The translations under genes were made by a program, and so were the position numbers. A stretch of 64,000 bases of DNA, taken from assembly GCA_009702045.1 (NCBI GenBank), contig WLIV01000014.1, positions 1 to 64,000 on the forward strand, written 5' to 3'. The stretch is from Actinomycetota bacterium (GTDB lineage Bacteria > Actinomycetota > Acidimicrobiia > Acidimicrobiales > Ilumatobacteraceae). The notes below the pieces were generated by a model that saw nothing but the letters and a program-made list of their open reading frames with translations, made no database searches and had not been told where the DNA came from. This document shows, piece after piece, positions 17,158 through 26,306 of the stretch (its first letter is position 1; each line of letters opens with the position of its first letter).

Positions 17158-17733
17158 ATGCTCGACCACGTATTCACCGATGCGATCAGCGCACTGCGCG
17201 ATGCGTTCGAAAACGCGTTCCTCGAGCGGCAACCGTTCGAGGAACACTTCCAGGCCGATGTCCTGCTGGGCGACCTCACCTGGGAGACCAGCTACGGCCT
17301 GCCCGGCGAAGACCTGCCACCGCGGGTCGTCGCGCACATCACCTTCGACTGGCCGTCGTGGAGCCAGACGTCGTACCGCCAGTGGTACGTGGACGAGGTG
17401 CTCGACCGACTGCCCGCGATCGAAATCGAGATCGTCTTCCGAGTGCAGAACCTCGCAGGTCAGGCCGACCCGGCAACGGTGTACGCCTGCACGCCGGAGA
17501 TCAGTCCGTTGGTGGGCGACGGCCGCCTCGAGCGTGTGGGAATGACGTTGGAGACCGCGTACGACGATGAGGCCAGCACCCCTGATCACGCTGCTGAGGT
17601 GACCTACGAAGGTCTCTACGAACTGGCCGAGAGCACGCTGGCCGATGGCGCCAGCACCCTGCTCGACGACCACTTGGGTGCCCTCGGCGGCTGGATCGCC
17701 GCCACGCTCGTCAAACTCGCTGACCTCAAGTAA
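17158..17733 (+). CDS. Protein of unknown function
   Basis: 191 residues, acidic and soluble. The N-terminal helix LDHVFTDAISALRDAFENAF is followed by a central beta-rich part containing WPSWSQTSYRQWYVDEVLDRLP and FRVQNLAG. No signal peptide, no cysteine cluster and no family I recognise. It is divergent from one crotonase and precedes another by 11 nt; the downstream promoter hexamer overlaps its stop codon. Function unknown. Confidence 0.65.
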   Translation: MLDHVFTDAISALRDAFENAFLERQPFEEHFQADVLLGDLTWETSYGLPGEDLPPRVVAHITFDWPSWSQTSYRQWYVDEVLDRLPAIEIEIVFRVQNLAGQADPATVYACTPEISPLVGDGRLERVGMTLETAYDDEASTPDHAAEVTYEGLYELAESTLADGASTLLDDHLGALGGWIAATLVKLADLK

Positions 17734-17736
17734 CGT
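17731..17736 (+). promoter_or_regulatory. -10 hexamer TAACGT overlapping a stop codon
   Basis: Its first three bases are the stop codon of the preceding gene. It ends 8 nt before the ATG at 17745. Confidence 0.4.
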
Positions 17737-17744
17737 CGTCCGAC

Positions 17745-18521
17745 ATGTCAGTCGTCCTGTACGAAGTGAGCGAACGCATCGCCACCATCACGCTCAACCG
17801 TCCCGAAGCGCGCAACGCGCTGTCCAGCGAGGTGCTGCGCGAACTCCCGGCGCGGATGCGTGAAGCGGATGCCAGTGCCGACGTCGACGTGCTGATCCTC
17901 ACTGGTGCCGACCCGGCCTTCTGCGCTGGTCTCGACCTGCGCGAACTGGGCTCGACCGCTGGCAACCTCGGCGCCACCGGCGCGGACGGCACACCCAATG
18001 CCGATGGCGTGCGCGGCCCGTTCCCCCGACTCTCCAAGCCACTCATCGGTGCGGTCAATGGCGTCGCCGTCACCGGCGGGTTCGAACTGGCGCTCAACTG
18101 CGATTTCCTGATCGCCAGCGAGCGCGCCAAGTTCGGCGACACCCATGCCCGCGTCGGTGTAATGCCGGGGTGGGGTCTCACCGTGTTGCTGCCTCAGGCG
18201 ATCGGTGTGCGCCGCGCACGCGAGATGAGCTTCACCGGCAACTTCATGCTCGCCGACGAAGCCCTCGCCGTCGGGCTGGTCAACCACGTCGTGCCGCACG
18301 ATGAGCTGATGCAGTTCACCCGTCAGATTGCCCGCGACATCAGCGGCAACGAGCAGGACGGCGTACGCCAGATCCGCGCCACCTACGCGGAGATCACCAC
18401 CGACGCTGCCGGGTGGCAGACCGAGGCACGCAACGCTGCTCGCTGGCAGCGGGAAATGTTCGACCCATCCAAGGTGGCCGAACGCCGCGCGGCCATTCAG
18501 CAGCGCGGCAAGACCCAGTGA
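17745..18521 (+). CDS. Enoyl-CoA hydratase/isomerase family protein
   Basis: 258 residues. Crotonase fold with the oxyanion-hole segments DPAFCAGLDLREL and AVTGGFELALNCD. The first hydratase glutamate is kept (GGFEL), while the second position lies in THARVGVMPGWG and is not Glu. This pattern is common in actinobacterial hydratase-like proteins of uncertain substrate. Probably acts in fatty-acid or branched acyl-CoA degradation. It is convergent with the SGNH hydrolase gene. Confidence 0.87.
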   Translation: MSVVLYEVSERIATITLNRPEARNALSSEVLRELPARMREADASADVDVLILTGADPAFCAGLDLRELGSTAGNLGATGADGTPNADGVRGPFPRLSKPLIGAVNGVAVTGGFELALNCDFLIASERAKFGDTHARVGVMPGWGLTVLLPQAIGVRRAREMSFTGNFMLADEALAVGLVNHVVPHDELMQFTRQIARDISGNEQDGVRQIRATYAEITTDAAGWQTEARNAARWQREMFDPSKVAERRAAIQQRGKTQ

Positions 18522-18522
18522 G

Positions 18523-19482
18523 CTAGATCTGCGCCCCGCGGGAGCGGAGGTCGTCGAGCACGATGTGCTCGATCTTCTCAGCCAAGATGTCGGCCCCCGT
18601 CTGATTCAGGTGGAAACCGTCGGCTCGGCGAACGTCCTTGCCCACACCATCACGTGGATCGATGATCGACGACGCCCAACCACCGTCGACACCGCTGAAC
18701 ATCGCCCACGAGTCGACGAACACGACGCGCGGTCGCTTGGCGACCTCGGCGCGCACCACCTCATCCTGCACCTTCAAGCGCGCCGTGTTCTGCGCCTCGT
18801 CGTCATTGGTGATACCCACCCAGATCAGCGTGCGATCGCCCTCGGTCAGGTAGTCCATCGTCTCGCCGACACGACGGCCGTATTCGGCGCGCCACGTGGT
18901 GTCGTCCAGTCCTTCCCCCGGCCTGTGCCCCACCGCCCACGTACCATCGGCATTTCGCAGCCCTTGGGCGTCGTTGCCGCCGAACGTCACCACCACGATG
19001 TCGGGGTTCACCTGGGGGACGACCTGCCGCATGTACAACGGCCAATCGAAGTAGTCGGGTCGGGCCAGCCCGGTAGCGATGTGGTAGTCGATGGTGGTGA
19101 CAACCAGACCGGTTGCGTCCAGCAGATCTCGCACCGCCGGCCCGTAGTTTCCGGCATCAGAATCCCCCAACACCAGCAACTCAGCAGGGTGCTCCTTGGT
19201 GGCGACCGTGACTTGTTTCACGGTCGCTGTGGGATCGACTGCGGCAGTCTGCAACGGCGAGATGGATTCCAGAGGGGCGCTCATGACCGAGTCGTCAGCA
19301 GAGGCCGACACAGACGCCCGACCGCCGTCATCGTGCCCGAATAGGGCGTTGACCAGGCCAAATACGACGGCAAGAGCTGCGAACGTGGCGCACAACACGA
19401 ACAGGCGGCGGGCCGCGTACCGGCGACGTGCACGGGTGCGCCGTTCGGAAGCGGCAACAGAACGCTTGCCTGGCTGCGACAT
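18523..19482 (-). CDS. Membrane-anchored SGNH hydrolase (DUF459-like)
   Basis: About 319 residues. A basic N-terminus and a helix near 28-50 anchor it to the membrane, with the catalytic domain outside. The SGNH blocks are visible: VLGDSD with the nucleophile Ser near 108, FGGND, and DGFHLN with the catalytic Asp and His. It resembles the DUF459 branch found beside cell-wall O-acyltransferases, so it may be an O-acetylesterase acting on envelope glycans; that is inference. An in-frame GTG at 19485 is an alternative start, but promoter spacing favours the ATG at 19482. Confidence 0.85.
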   Translation of the reverse strand: MSQPGKRSVAASERRTRARRRYAARRLFVLCATFAALAVVFGLVNALFGHDDGGRASVSASADDSVMSAPLESISPLQTAAVDPTATVKQVTVATKEHPAELLVLGDSDAGNYGPAVRDLLDATGLVVTTIDYHIATGLARPDYFDWPLYMRQVVPQVNPDIVVVTFGGNDAQGLRNADGTWAVGHRPGEGLDDTTWRAEYGRRVGETMDYLTEGDRTLIWVGITNDDEAQNTARLKVQDEVVRAEVAKRPRVVFVDSWAMFSGVDGGWASSIIDPRDGVGKDVRRADGFHLNQTGADILAEKIEHIVLDDLRSRGAQI

Positions 19483-19489
19483 CACGGCC

Positions 19490-19495
19490 AGGTTA
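19490..19495 (-). promoter_or_regulatory. -10 hexamer TAACCT for the SGNH hydrolase
   Basis: Lies 7 nt upstream of the ATG at 19482 and only 4 nt from the alternative GTG at 19485, which favours the ATG. Confidence 0.4.
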
Positions 19496-19593
19496 CGAGA
19501 CTGTGAGCGGCTCAGATGGTTGTTCCCTTCCGGCTACGCTTCTGGACGGATATTTCATCCAGATTCATCCAATGACTCCTAGGGGGAGACAAC

Positions 19594-20661
19594 ATGCGCA
19601 AGAGCAAGCGTTTTGCTGCGATCGCACTCGTCGCCACGTTCGGCCTCGTTGCCGCTGCGTGCGGCGATGACAAGACCGCGACCACCACGACGGCCGCCAC
19701 TGGCGACACCACGGGTTCCACCGTTGCGCCGAACCCCGACCTCAAGGTCGGCCTCGCATTCGACACCGGCGGACGCGGCGACGGTACGTTCAACGACTCC
19801 GCCGCCCGCGGTGCCGACCAGGCCACCAAGGAACTCGGCGCCACGGTCGACGAGCTCGAGGCGACCACCGCCGAAGACCGTCAGCCGAACCTCGAGACCC
19901 TCACCACCAATGGCGACGGCCTCGTACTCTCGGTCGGCTTCGCATTCGGTGACGGCCTCGCCGTCGTCGCCAAGGCCAACCCGAAGACGATGTACGCCAA
20001 CGTCGACGGCTTCTATGCCGACGCCCCCGAGAACGTCACCTTCCTCAGCTTCGCCGCTGAGCAGGCTTCGTACCTCGTCGGTGCCGCTGCTGCGCTGAAG
20101 AGCACCACCGGCCACATCGGCTTCATCGGTGGCCAGGAGATCGACCTGATCAAGGCGTTCGAGGCTGGCTACACCGCTGGCGCGAAGTACATCAACCCGG
20201 ACATCAAGGTCGACGTCCAGTACCTCGGCGCTGCCGGTGACAACGCTGCGTGGGGCTCGCCCGACAAGGCCAAGGAAATCGCCCTGGGTTGGTACGCCGA
20301 CGGCGCCGACGTCATCTACACCGCCGCCGGCGGTTCGGGTGCGGGCACCATCGACGCTGCAGTCGAGGCCGGCAAGTGGGCCATCGGCGTGGACAGCGAT
20401 CAGTACCTGACCGCCGCCAGCCCGGACCAGCAGAAGCACATCCTCACCTCGGCGATCAAGCGCGTCGACAACGCTGTGTTCCTCACCATCAAGGCGTTCA
20501 AGGAAGGCACCCTCAAGGGTGGCTTCCAGATGTTCGACCTCAGCAACGACGGCGTCGGCTACGCGACCTCGGGTGGCTACCTCGACGATGTCAAGGACAA
20601 GTTGGAGGCCATCAAGGCCGACATCATCTCCGGCAAGATCGTCGTTCCGACCAAGCCCTGA
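19594..20661 (+). CDS. BMP-family substrate-binding lipoprotein (second system)
   Basis: 355 residues. Signal peptide with lipobox LVAAAC (lipidated Cys23) and a Thr/Ala linker. The BMP body shows VGLAFDTGGRGDGTFNDSA, SVGFAFGDGL, the AAEQASYLVGAAA segment, GFIGGQEIDLIKAFEAGY and an IYTAAGGSGAG stretch, closer to classical PnrA/BmpA than the binding protein at 3432-4529. It captures nucleosides for the ABC importer encoded downstream. A GGGGGAG site lies 5 nt before the ATG. A GC-rich hairpin follows the stop codon. Confidence 0.95.
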   Translation: MRKSKRFAAIALVATFGLVAAACGDDKTATTTTAATGDTTGSTVAPNPDLKVGLAFDTGGRGDGTFNDSAARGADQATKELGATVDELEATTAEDRQPNLETLTTNGDGLVLSVGFAFGDGLAVVAKANPKTMYANVDGFYADAPENVTFLSFAAEQASYLVGAAAALKSTTGHIGFIGGQEIDLIKAFEAGYTAGAKYINPDIKVDVQYLGAAGDNAAWGSPDKAKEIALGWYADGADVIYTAAGGSGAGTIDAAVEAGKWAIGVDSDQYLTAASPDQQKHILTSAIKRVDNAVFLTIKAFKEGTLKGGFQMFDLSNDGVGYATSGGYLDDVKDKLEAIKADIISGKIVVPTKP

Positions 20662-20707
20662 TGTGAAAAAGCTGGCTGCACTGATGCAGTCTGAGTAGTC
20701 CATAGTC

Positions 20708-20737
20708 GAGAGCCCGGGGTTCGTCCCCCGGGCTCTC
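20708..20737 (+). terminator. 12-bp GC-rich hairpin between binding-protein and ATPase genes
   Basis: Arms 20708-20719 and 20726-20737 are perfect complements around the 6-nt loop TTCGTC. The sequence after it (TGCTATAAC) has no T-tract, but it offers a possible -10 (TATAAC) for the ATPase gene. Attenuation or 3'-end stabilisation of the binding-protein mRNA is likely. Confidence 0.8.
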
Positions 20738-20770
20738 TGCTATAACGGGGCGAGTATCGAAAGAGGGAAT

Positions 20771-22300
20771 ATGGCGACTGACAGCGTGGCCGTCCAACTG
20801 ACGGGGATCGAGAAGCGGTTCCCAGGTGTGATCGCCAACCACGATGTGAACCTCACGGTGCGCACCGGCACGATTCACGCCATCGTCGGCGAGAACGGCG
20901 CCGGTAAGTCCACCTTGATGAAGACCCTCTACGGCATGCACCAGCCCGAGGCCGGCACGATCACGGTGTTCGGCGAGCAGAAGGTGTTCCGCTCCCCTAG
21001 CGACGCCATCGCCGCCGGTATCGGCATGGTGCACCAGCACTTCATGCTCGCCGACAACCTCACCGTGCTCGAGAACATCATCCTTGGGTACGAACCCACC
21101 AAGGGTGGGCGCATCCAATACGGCGAGGCGCGCACGAAACTGCTGCAGATCATGACCCAGTCGGGCACGCACGTCGATCTCGATGCACCGGTCTCCGACC
21201 TCGGTGTCGGCCAGCGTCAACGCGTGGAGATCCTCAAGGTGCTCTTCCGCGGTGCCCGCATCCTGATCCTCGACGAGCCCACGGCCGTGCTGGTGCCGCA
21301 GGAGGTCGATGAGTTGTTCTCCAACCTGCACCGGCTGGTGGCAGATGGGGCAACGATCATCTTCATCTCGCACAAACTCGATGAGGTGCTCACCGTCTCC
21401 GACGACATCACCGTCATCCGCGCCGGCACCACCGTCGCCGAAGTGCAGCCGAAGGAAGTCACCCGCTCGAAGCTCGCTGAGCTGATGGTGGGCAGCGAAC
21501 TGCCGTCACCGCACGGGCGAGCCAGCGAGGTCGGCACCCTCGTGCGTCTGCAACTCGACCGCATCACGGTGGCCGGCCCTGGCGACAAGCACGCGCTCGA
21601 CGATGTGTCGTTCGAGATCCGCGAGGGCGAAGTGCTCGGTATCGCCGGCGTCGAGGGCAATGGCCAGTTCGAACTGTGCGAGACCATCATCGGTCTGATC
21701 AAGCCGCTGTCCGGCACTCTCGCCATGGAGGGTGAGAACATCACCCACACCAGCCCGCACCACCGGCTGATGAACGGGTTGTCGTATATCCCGTTCGATC
21801 GCCATCGTGAAGGACTGCTCCTTGAAGCTCCTCTATGGGAGAACACGCTGCTGGGCCGCGACGGCGATCCACAGTTCCTGAAGGGCCCGTTCATCAACGC
21901 CACTGCGGCCAAGGCCGACAGTCGCCAGGTGATCGACCAGTTCGACGTACGCACCCCCAGCGAGCTGGTCCCCGCCTACGCCCTGTCCGGCGGCAATCAG
22001 CAGAAGCTGCTGGTCGGCCGCGAGCTCTCCAGTCACCCGCGGGTGCTGATTGCTGCGCACCCAACTCGTGGCGTCGATGTCGGCGCCCAGGCGGCGATCT
22101 GGGAGAAGCTCCGCGCCGCCCGCGATGCGGGCCTCGCCGTGCTCCTCATTTCCGCCGACCTCGAGGAGGTCATCGGCTTGTCCGATCGCATTCTCGTGAT
22201 GTTCGACGGTTGCATCAATGCCCATCTCACCCCAGCCGAAGCGACACCGGAGCTGCTCGGCACCTACATGACCGGTGGCGTCCAGGAGGTCGCATCGTGA
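20771..22300 (+). CDS. BMP-type ABC transporter ATP-binding protein (second system)
   Basis: 509 residues with two ABC domains. Domain 1: Walker A GENGAGKS (40-47), signature LGVGQ (144-148), Walker B ILILDE (164-169). Domain 2 has a relaxed P-loop, GVEGNGQFE, with an ALSGGNQQK signature and AAHPTRGVDVG. It is a paralogue of 1807-3348. It powers uptake through the two permeases that follow; the first permease start overlaps this stop by 4 nt. AGAGGG lies 5 nt before the ATG. Confidence 0.95.
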   Translation: MATDSVAVQLTGIEKRFPGVIANHDVNLTVRTGTIHAIVGENGAGKSTLMKTLYGMHQPEAGTITVFGEQKVFRSPSDAIAAGIGMVHQHFMLADNLTVLENIILGYEPTKGGRIQYGEARTKLLQIMTQSGTHVDLDAPVSDLGVGQRQRVEILKVLFRGARILILDEPTAVLVPQEVDELFSNLHRLVADGATIIFISHKLDEVLTVSDDITVIRAGTTVAEVQPKEVTRSKLAELMVGSELPSPHGRASEVGTLVRLQLDRITVAGPGDKHALDDVSFEIREGEVLGIAGVEGNGQFELCETIIGLIKPLSGTLAMEGENITHTSPHHRLMNGLSYIPFDRHREGLLLEAPLWENTLLGRDGDPQFLKGPFINATAAKADSRQVIDQFDVRTPSELVPAYALSGGNQQKLLVGRELSSHPRVLIAAHPTRGVDVGAQAAIWEKLRAARDAGLAVLLISADLEEVIGLSDRILVMFDGCINAHLTPAEATPELLGTYMTGGVQEVAS

Positions 22301-23436
22301 GCGAGTCGATCAACGAATCGGTGGACACTGCCGTCAGCAAACTGCAACGGTTGTTCAAAGGCAGTGGCCAACAGTCGGTGCTCATCACGTTGGCCAGTTC
22401 GCTGGCGGCAGTGGCCATCGCCCTGGTACTCGCCGGCATCCTGCTGTGGGCCACGGGCAAGAGCCCGTTCGACGCCTACTCGAAGATGCTCGAGGCTGGC
22501 CTCACCAACGACAAGTTGCTCGAGACCGTGCAGCGCGCCACGCCGCTGATCGTGGCGGCCGTGGCCGTCGCGATCGGGTTCAAGATGAACCTGTTCAACA
22601 TCGGTGTCGAGGGTCAATACCTGATGGGGGTGTTCTGGGCCGCCGTTGTCGGTGCCTACGTGCACCTGCCCAGCGTCCTGCACATCGGCCTCATCTTCTT
22701 GGTGGCCATGGCGGCCGGTGCCATCTGGGCTGCCATTCCGGCGATCCTGAAGGTGAAGAAGGGTGTCAACGAAGTGATCGCCACGATCATGTTGAACACC
22801 ATCACGCTCAGCATCATCGACTGGCTGTTCCAAGAGAAGTTCCGCCACGAGATCCCGGGCCAACTCGACGTCAAGACCAAGTTGCTCCCGACCACAGCAT
22901 GGTTGCCAGATCTGGTCAAGAACCGGCTCAGCTCGTTCGTCTTCATGGCGCTCGTGGTCGTGATCGTGTTCTGGCTGATCGTCTACAAGAGCAAGTTCGG
23001 GTTCCGCCTGCGTGCCTCGGGCGCCAACGCCATCGCCGCTCGCACTGCTGGTATCAGTTCGAACAACATGATCGTCACCTCGATGGTGATGTCCGGCGCT
23101 ATCGCTGGTCTCGCAGGTATGACCTACCTGCTCAGCACATCGCACGCCTACGGCCCCACCCGCCCAGAGGGCTACGGCTTCAACGGCATCGCCGTCGCGC
23201 TACTGGGCCGCAACCACCCGGCGGGCATCATCGTCGCCGGCCTGCTGTGGGGCTTCCTCGATTCCGTCGCAGGGCCACTGCAGATCGCCAAGATCCCGCA
23301 GTCGATCGTGCTCGTGATCAAGGCGGTCATCCTGCTCACGGTCGTCATCGTCAACGAGGTCGTCGGCCGGCGGGTCGCCAAACGGACTGCCGACCGCACA
23401 GCAGCCCAGCTCACCCTGCCGGTGGTGGCGGCATGA
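22297..23436 (+). CDS. BMP-type ABC transporter permease, first subunit (second system)
   Basis: 379 residues, GTG start overlapping the ATPase stop codon (GTGA). About nine membrane helices; contains NLFNIGVEGQYLMG near residue 100 and NEVIATIMLNTI, the same landmarks as 710-1810. A RASGANAIAARTAGIS segment matches the cytoplasmic loop of the family. It forms half of the nucleoside channel and overlaps the second permease by 4 nt. Confidence 0.94.
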   Translation: MSESINESVDTAVSKLQRLFKGSGQQSVLITLASSLAAVAIALVLAGILLWATGKSPFDAYSKMLEAGLTNDKLLETVQRATPLIVAAVAVAIGFKMNLFNIGVEGQYLMGVFWAAVVGAYVHLPSVLHIGLIFLVAMAAGAIWAAIPAILKVKKGVNEVIATIMLNTITLSIIDWLFQEKFRHEIPGQLDVKTKLLPTTAWLPDLVKNRLSSFVFMALVVVIVFWLIVYKSKFGFRLRASGANAIAARTAGISSNNMIVTSMVMSGAIAGLAGMTYLLSTSHAYGPTRPEGYGFNGIAVALLGRNHPAGIIVAGLLWGFLDSVAGPLQIAKIPQSIVLVIKAVILLTVVIVNEVVGRRVAKRTADRTAAQLTLPVVAA

Positions 23437-24698
23437 AGCTGATCGCGCTCCTCAAGGGCAAGGCCACACCGGCACGCACGATGCTGTTCGCCGGCACCCT
23501 GTTCCTGCTGCTGTCCCTGGCTCGTGTGCTCTCCGACGGTGGTGACCTCACTTCGTCCCAGACGATGGGCACCACGCTCCGCGTGACCTGCCCGATCCTG
23601 CTCGCCGGTCTCGCCGGTCTGTGGGCGGAACGTGCCGGCATCGTCAACATCGGCATCGAAGGGATGATGATCTTCGGCACCTGGTTCGGTGGCTGGGGGG
23701 CGTGGAAATACGGCCCCTGGGTCGGACTCCTGCTCGCGATCATCGCCGGCTCGGCCGGTGGTCTGATTCACGCCTTCGCGGTCGTGCAGTTCAACGTCAA
23801 CCACGTGATCTCCGGTGTGGCAATGAACCTGTTCGCGTTCGGTGCCATGCGCTACATGAGCGAGCTCGTGTACACCGCCAAGATCCAGGGTGCCGGTATC
23901 AGCCAGTCACCGCAGCAGAAGTGGCCGATCCCGCGTGTGAACCTGCCGTTCCTCGCCGGCGGCGACCTGTTCGGCTGGAAGACACCCGACTCGCTCGGCT
24001 GGCTCGAACGACACAAGTGGTTCGCGATCAGCGACTTGGCGGGCATCCTGCGCGGCATCGCGTTCAACGTGTCGTTGGCGTCGCTGCTGGTGCTCACCCT
24101 GGTCCCCATCTCGGCGTGGGTGCTGTGGCGCACGCGCTTCGGCCTGCGGCTGCGCTCGTCGGGCGAGGCACCCGCAGCTGCAGAGAGCCTCGGTGTCAAG
24201 GTCACCCCGCTGCGTTACGCAGCGATGGCGATCAGCGGCGGGTTCGCAGGCCTCGGTGGCGGCTTCCTGGCCATCGTCTCCTCGTCGTACTATCGCCAGG
24301 GACAAACCGCCAACCGTGGCTTCATCGGTCTCGCCACGAACATCGCCGGCAACTGGCGACCAGTGGGTGTGCTCGCCAGCGCAGCCCTGTTCGGCTTCGC
24401 CGAAGCGCTGCAACTCGTGGGCGCGGACAGCCTGCCCAAGTTGTTCTTGTTCCTCACGTTCGCCTGCGGCCTCGGACTACTGGTGTCGCTACTGCGACGC
24501 AAGATGGTGCCGATGATCAACGCTGTCGTCGCGGGTGGGTTGTTCCTGTGGATCTACCTAGCAGTGAATGAGGTACCCGAGCCGCTCACCAAGGCAGCCC
24601 CGTACCTGATGACGCTGATCGTGCTCACCACGGCCAGCCAGCGCCTGCGCCCGCCTGCCTTCGCTGGCATTCCCTACCGCAGCGGCGAGAGCCACTGA
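23433..24698 (+). CDS. BMP-type ABC transporter permease, second subunit (second system)
   Basis: 421 residues. Many hydrophobic helices; AGIVNIGIEGMMIFG near residue 75, NVNHVISGVAMNL and a RSSGEAPAAAESLGV loop define it as the partner permease. It is longer than usual because of a periplasmic insertion around residues 145-200 and two extra hydrophobic segments at the C-terminus. The ATG overlaps the previous stop (ATGA). The CoA transferase gene starts 3 nt after it. Confidence 0.93.
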   Translation: MKLIALLKGKATPARTMLFAGTLFLLLSLARVLSDGGDLTSSQTMGTTLRVTCPILLAGLAGLWAERAGIVNIGIEGMMIFGTWFGGWGAWKYGPWVGLLLAIIAGSAGGLIHAFAVVQFNVNHVISGVAMNLFAFGAMRYMSELVYTAKIQGAGISQSPQQKWPIPRVNLPFLAGGDLFGWKTPDSLGWLERHKWFAISDLAGILRGIAFNVSLASLLVLTLVPISAWVLWRTRFGLRLRSSGEAPAAAESLGVKVTPLRYAAMAISGGFAGLGGGFLAIVSSSYYRQGQTANRGFIGLATNIAGNWRPVGVLASAALFGFAEALQLVGADSLPKLFLFLTFACGLGLLVSLLRRKMVPMINAVVAGGLFLWIYLAVNEVPEPLTKAAPYLMTLIVLTTASQRLRPPAFAGIPYRSGESH

Positions 24699-24701
24699 CC
24701 C

Positions 24702-25892
24702 ATGCCAGGCCCCCTCGCTGATGTGAGGGTGCTCGATCTCACATCCGTGGTGATGGGTCCTTTCGCGACCCAGATCCTCGGTGACCTCGGCGCTGATGTG
24801 ATCACCGTCGAGGACGTGAAGGGCGACACCAACCGCACGATGGGCCTCGGCCCGCATCCGCAGTTCTCGGGCGTCTCGCTGAACCTGCTGCGCAACAAGC
24901 GCAACATCTCGCTCGACCTGCGCCACCCCGAGGGGTTGGAGGCGTGCCTGCGCCTGGCCGAGCAGAGCGACATCCTGATCACCAACCTGCGACCCGGTTC
25001 GCTCACGCGCTTGGGCCTCGACTACGAGTCGGTGCGCGCCCGCTCACCACGCATCATCTACTGCCAGGCCGCCGGGTGGCCCAGCGATTCACCCGAAGCC
25101 GACAAGCCGGCATACGACGATGTGGTGCAGGCTGCGTCGGGCGTCGCGGCTGTGTTCCAGTTACGCGACGGCGATCCCTCGATCGCTCCCACGATCATGG
25201 CCGACAAGCTCTCCGGTATGACCATCGTCTACGGCGTACTGGCGGCGCTGCACCACCGCGACACCACCGGCGAGGGCCAGCGGTTGGAGGTGCCGATGGT
25301 GGAGGCCGTGCGCGCGTTCATGCTCGCCGAGCACCTCTCGGCAGCGGCCACCGTTCCGCCGATCGGACCCGCCGGACTGCCGCGCGTGCTGCTGCCAGGC
25401 CGTCACCCGCAACGCAGCGCTGACGGCTGGATCCATGTGCTGCCCTACACCGCCAAGAACTACAACGATCTGTTCGCCGCCGGTGGCCGCCACGACCTGG
25501 TCGATGACACCCGTATGGCCACCCGCTGGTCACGCCTCGAGTTCGCCGCCGAGTTGTATCGCGAGGTGGCCGAGCTGATCCTCACCCGCACCACCGCCGA
25601 ATGGCTGGCCTACTGCGAGTTGCACGACATCCCCGCCGGCCCCGTCCGCACGCTCGACGAGTTGGTGGAGGAGCTGCCCGTGGCCGACCATCCGATCGTC
25701 GGCGAGTACCGCGTGCTGCCCGGTGGCGTCCGCTTCGACGCCACCCCCGCCTCCGTGCGCCGCCACGCCCCGCTGGTGGGCCAACACGGCGACGAAGTAC
25801 TGGCCGAGATTGGCTACACCGCCGCAGAAGTGGCCGCGCTCCGGGCCGAGGGAGTCCTGCACACCCTGGCCGCCACCGACCCCCTCCCCTAG
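24702..25892 (+). CDS. CaiB/BaiF-type class III CoA transferase
   Basis: 396 residues. The family III fold is shown by VRVLDLTSVVMGPFATQILGDLGADVITVE at the N-terminus, LRNKRNISLDL, and YDDVVQAASG, whose first Asp region holds the catalytic aspartate that forms the acyl anhydride. It moves CoA between carboxylic acids; the acid is unknown. It follows the nucleoside permease by only 3 nt and could be transcribed with it, although no metabolic link is obvious. It overlaps queF convergently by 4 nt. Confidence 0.9.
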   Translation: MPGPLADVRVLDLTSVVMGPFATQILGDLGADVITVEDVKGDTNRTMGLGPHPQFSGVSLNLLRNKRNISLDLRHPEGLEACLRLAEQSDILITNLRPGSLTRLGLDYESVRARSPRIIYCQAAGWPSDSPEADKPAYDDVVQAASGVAAVFQLRDGDPSIAPTIMADKLSGMTIVYGVLAALHHRDTTGEGQRLEVPMVEAVRAFMLAEHLSAAATVPPIGPAGLPRVLLPGRHPQRSADGWIHVLPYTAKNYNDLFAAGGRHDLVDDTRMATRWSRLEFAAELYREVAELILTRTTAEWLAYCELHDIPAGPVRTLDELVEELPVADHPIVGEYRVLPGGVRFDATPASVRRHAPLVGQHGDEVLAEIGYTAAEVAALRAEGVLHTLAATDPLP

Positions 25893-26284
25893 CGGGTCAG
25901 TTCGCTGACGGCTTGCACTTCGATGCCGCCCCGGGGGCGCTGTGTCAACGTCACCTTGACCGACGTGGGCTTGGCGGTGGCCATCACCTCACCGGCGATC
26001 TCGGCGCACATCGCTTCAGCGAACACGGCGCGGTCGCGAAAGCTCCACAGGTACAGCTTCAGGCTCTTCGACTCGATACACCACTGATCGGGCACGTACT
26101 CGATCACCACGGTGGACAGATCGGGCTGCTGGGTGACGGGGCACATCGAGGCCAGTTCGTCGTTGGTGAACTTCACCAGCGTCACGTTCACCGGGGCAGG
26201 GAAGACCTCGACGTGATCGACCGCGTGGCGCACCGTGTTGCCGAGGATCGTGAGCTGGGCCGTGAGCTGGGGAGGTGTCTCCAT
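25889..26284 (-). CDS. queF: NADPH-dependent 7-cyano-7-deazaguanine reductase QueF (type I)
   Basis: 131 residues, the short unimodular form. Signatures: [18 protein letters not shown] with the catalytic Cys, and [16 protein letters not shown] with the substrate-binding Glu-Ser. It reduces preQ0 to preQ1 for queuosine in tRNA. No other queuosine genes lie in the window. Divergent from the adenosine deaminase gene across only 22 nt, with overlapping promoter hexamers. Confidence 0.93.
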   Translation of the reverse strand: METPPQLTAQLTILGNTVRHAVDHVEVFPAPVNVTLVKFTNDELASMCPVTQQPDLSTVVIEYVPDQWCIESKSLKLYLWSFRDRAVFAEAMCAEIAGEVMATAKPTSVKVTLTQRPRGGIEVQAVSELTR

Positions 26285-26290
26285 GCGAAA

Positions 26291-26296
26291 AGCCTA
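26291..26296 (-). promoter_or_regulatory. -10 hexamer TAGGCT for queF, overlapping that of add
   Basis: Ends 6 nt before the queF ATG at 26284. It shares two bases with the divergent add hexamer at 26295-26300, so both promoters cannot be occupied at once. Confidence 0.5.
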
Positions 26297-26300
26297 CGCT
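26295..26300 (+). promoter_or_regulatory. -10 hexamer TACGCT for add
   Basis: Ends 6 nt before the ATG at 26307 and supports that start over upstream in-frame candidates, which would run through queF. Confidence 0.5.
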
Positions 26301-26306
26301 CGTGGC

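Noticed and set aside
25889-26284. Part of a 7-deazaguanine DNA-modification island
   Set aside because: A single queF with no dpd genes, transglycosylase or helicase nearby; queuosine synthesis explains it.
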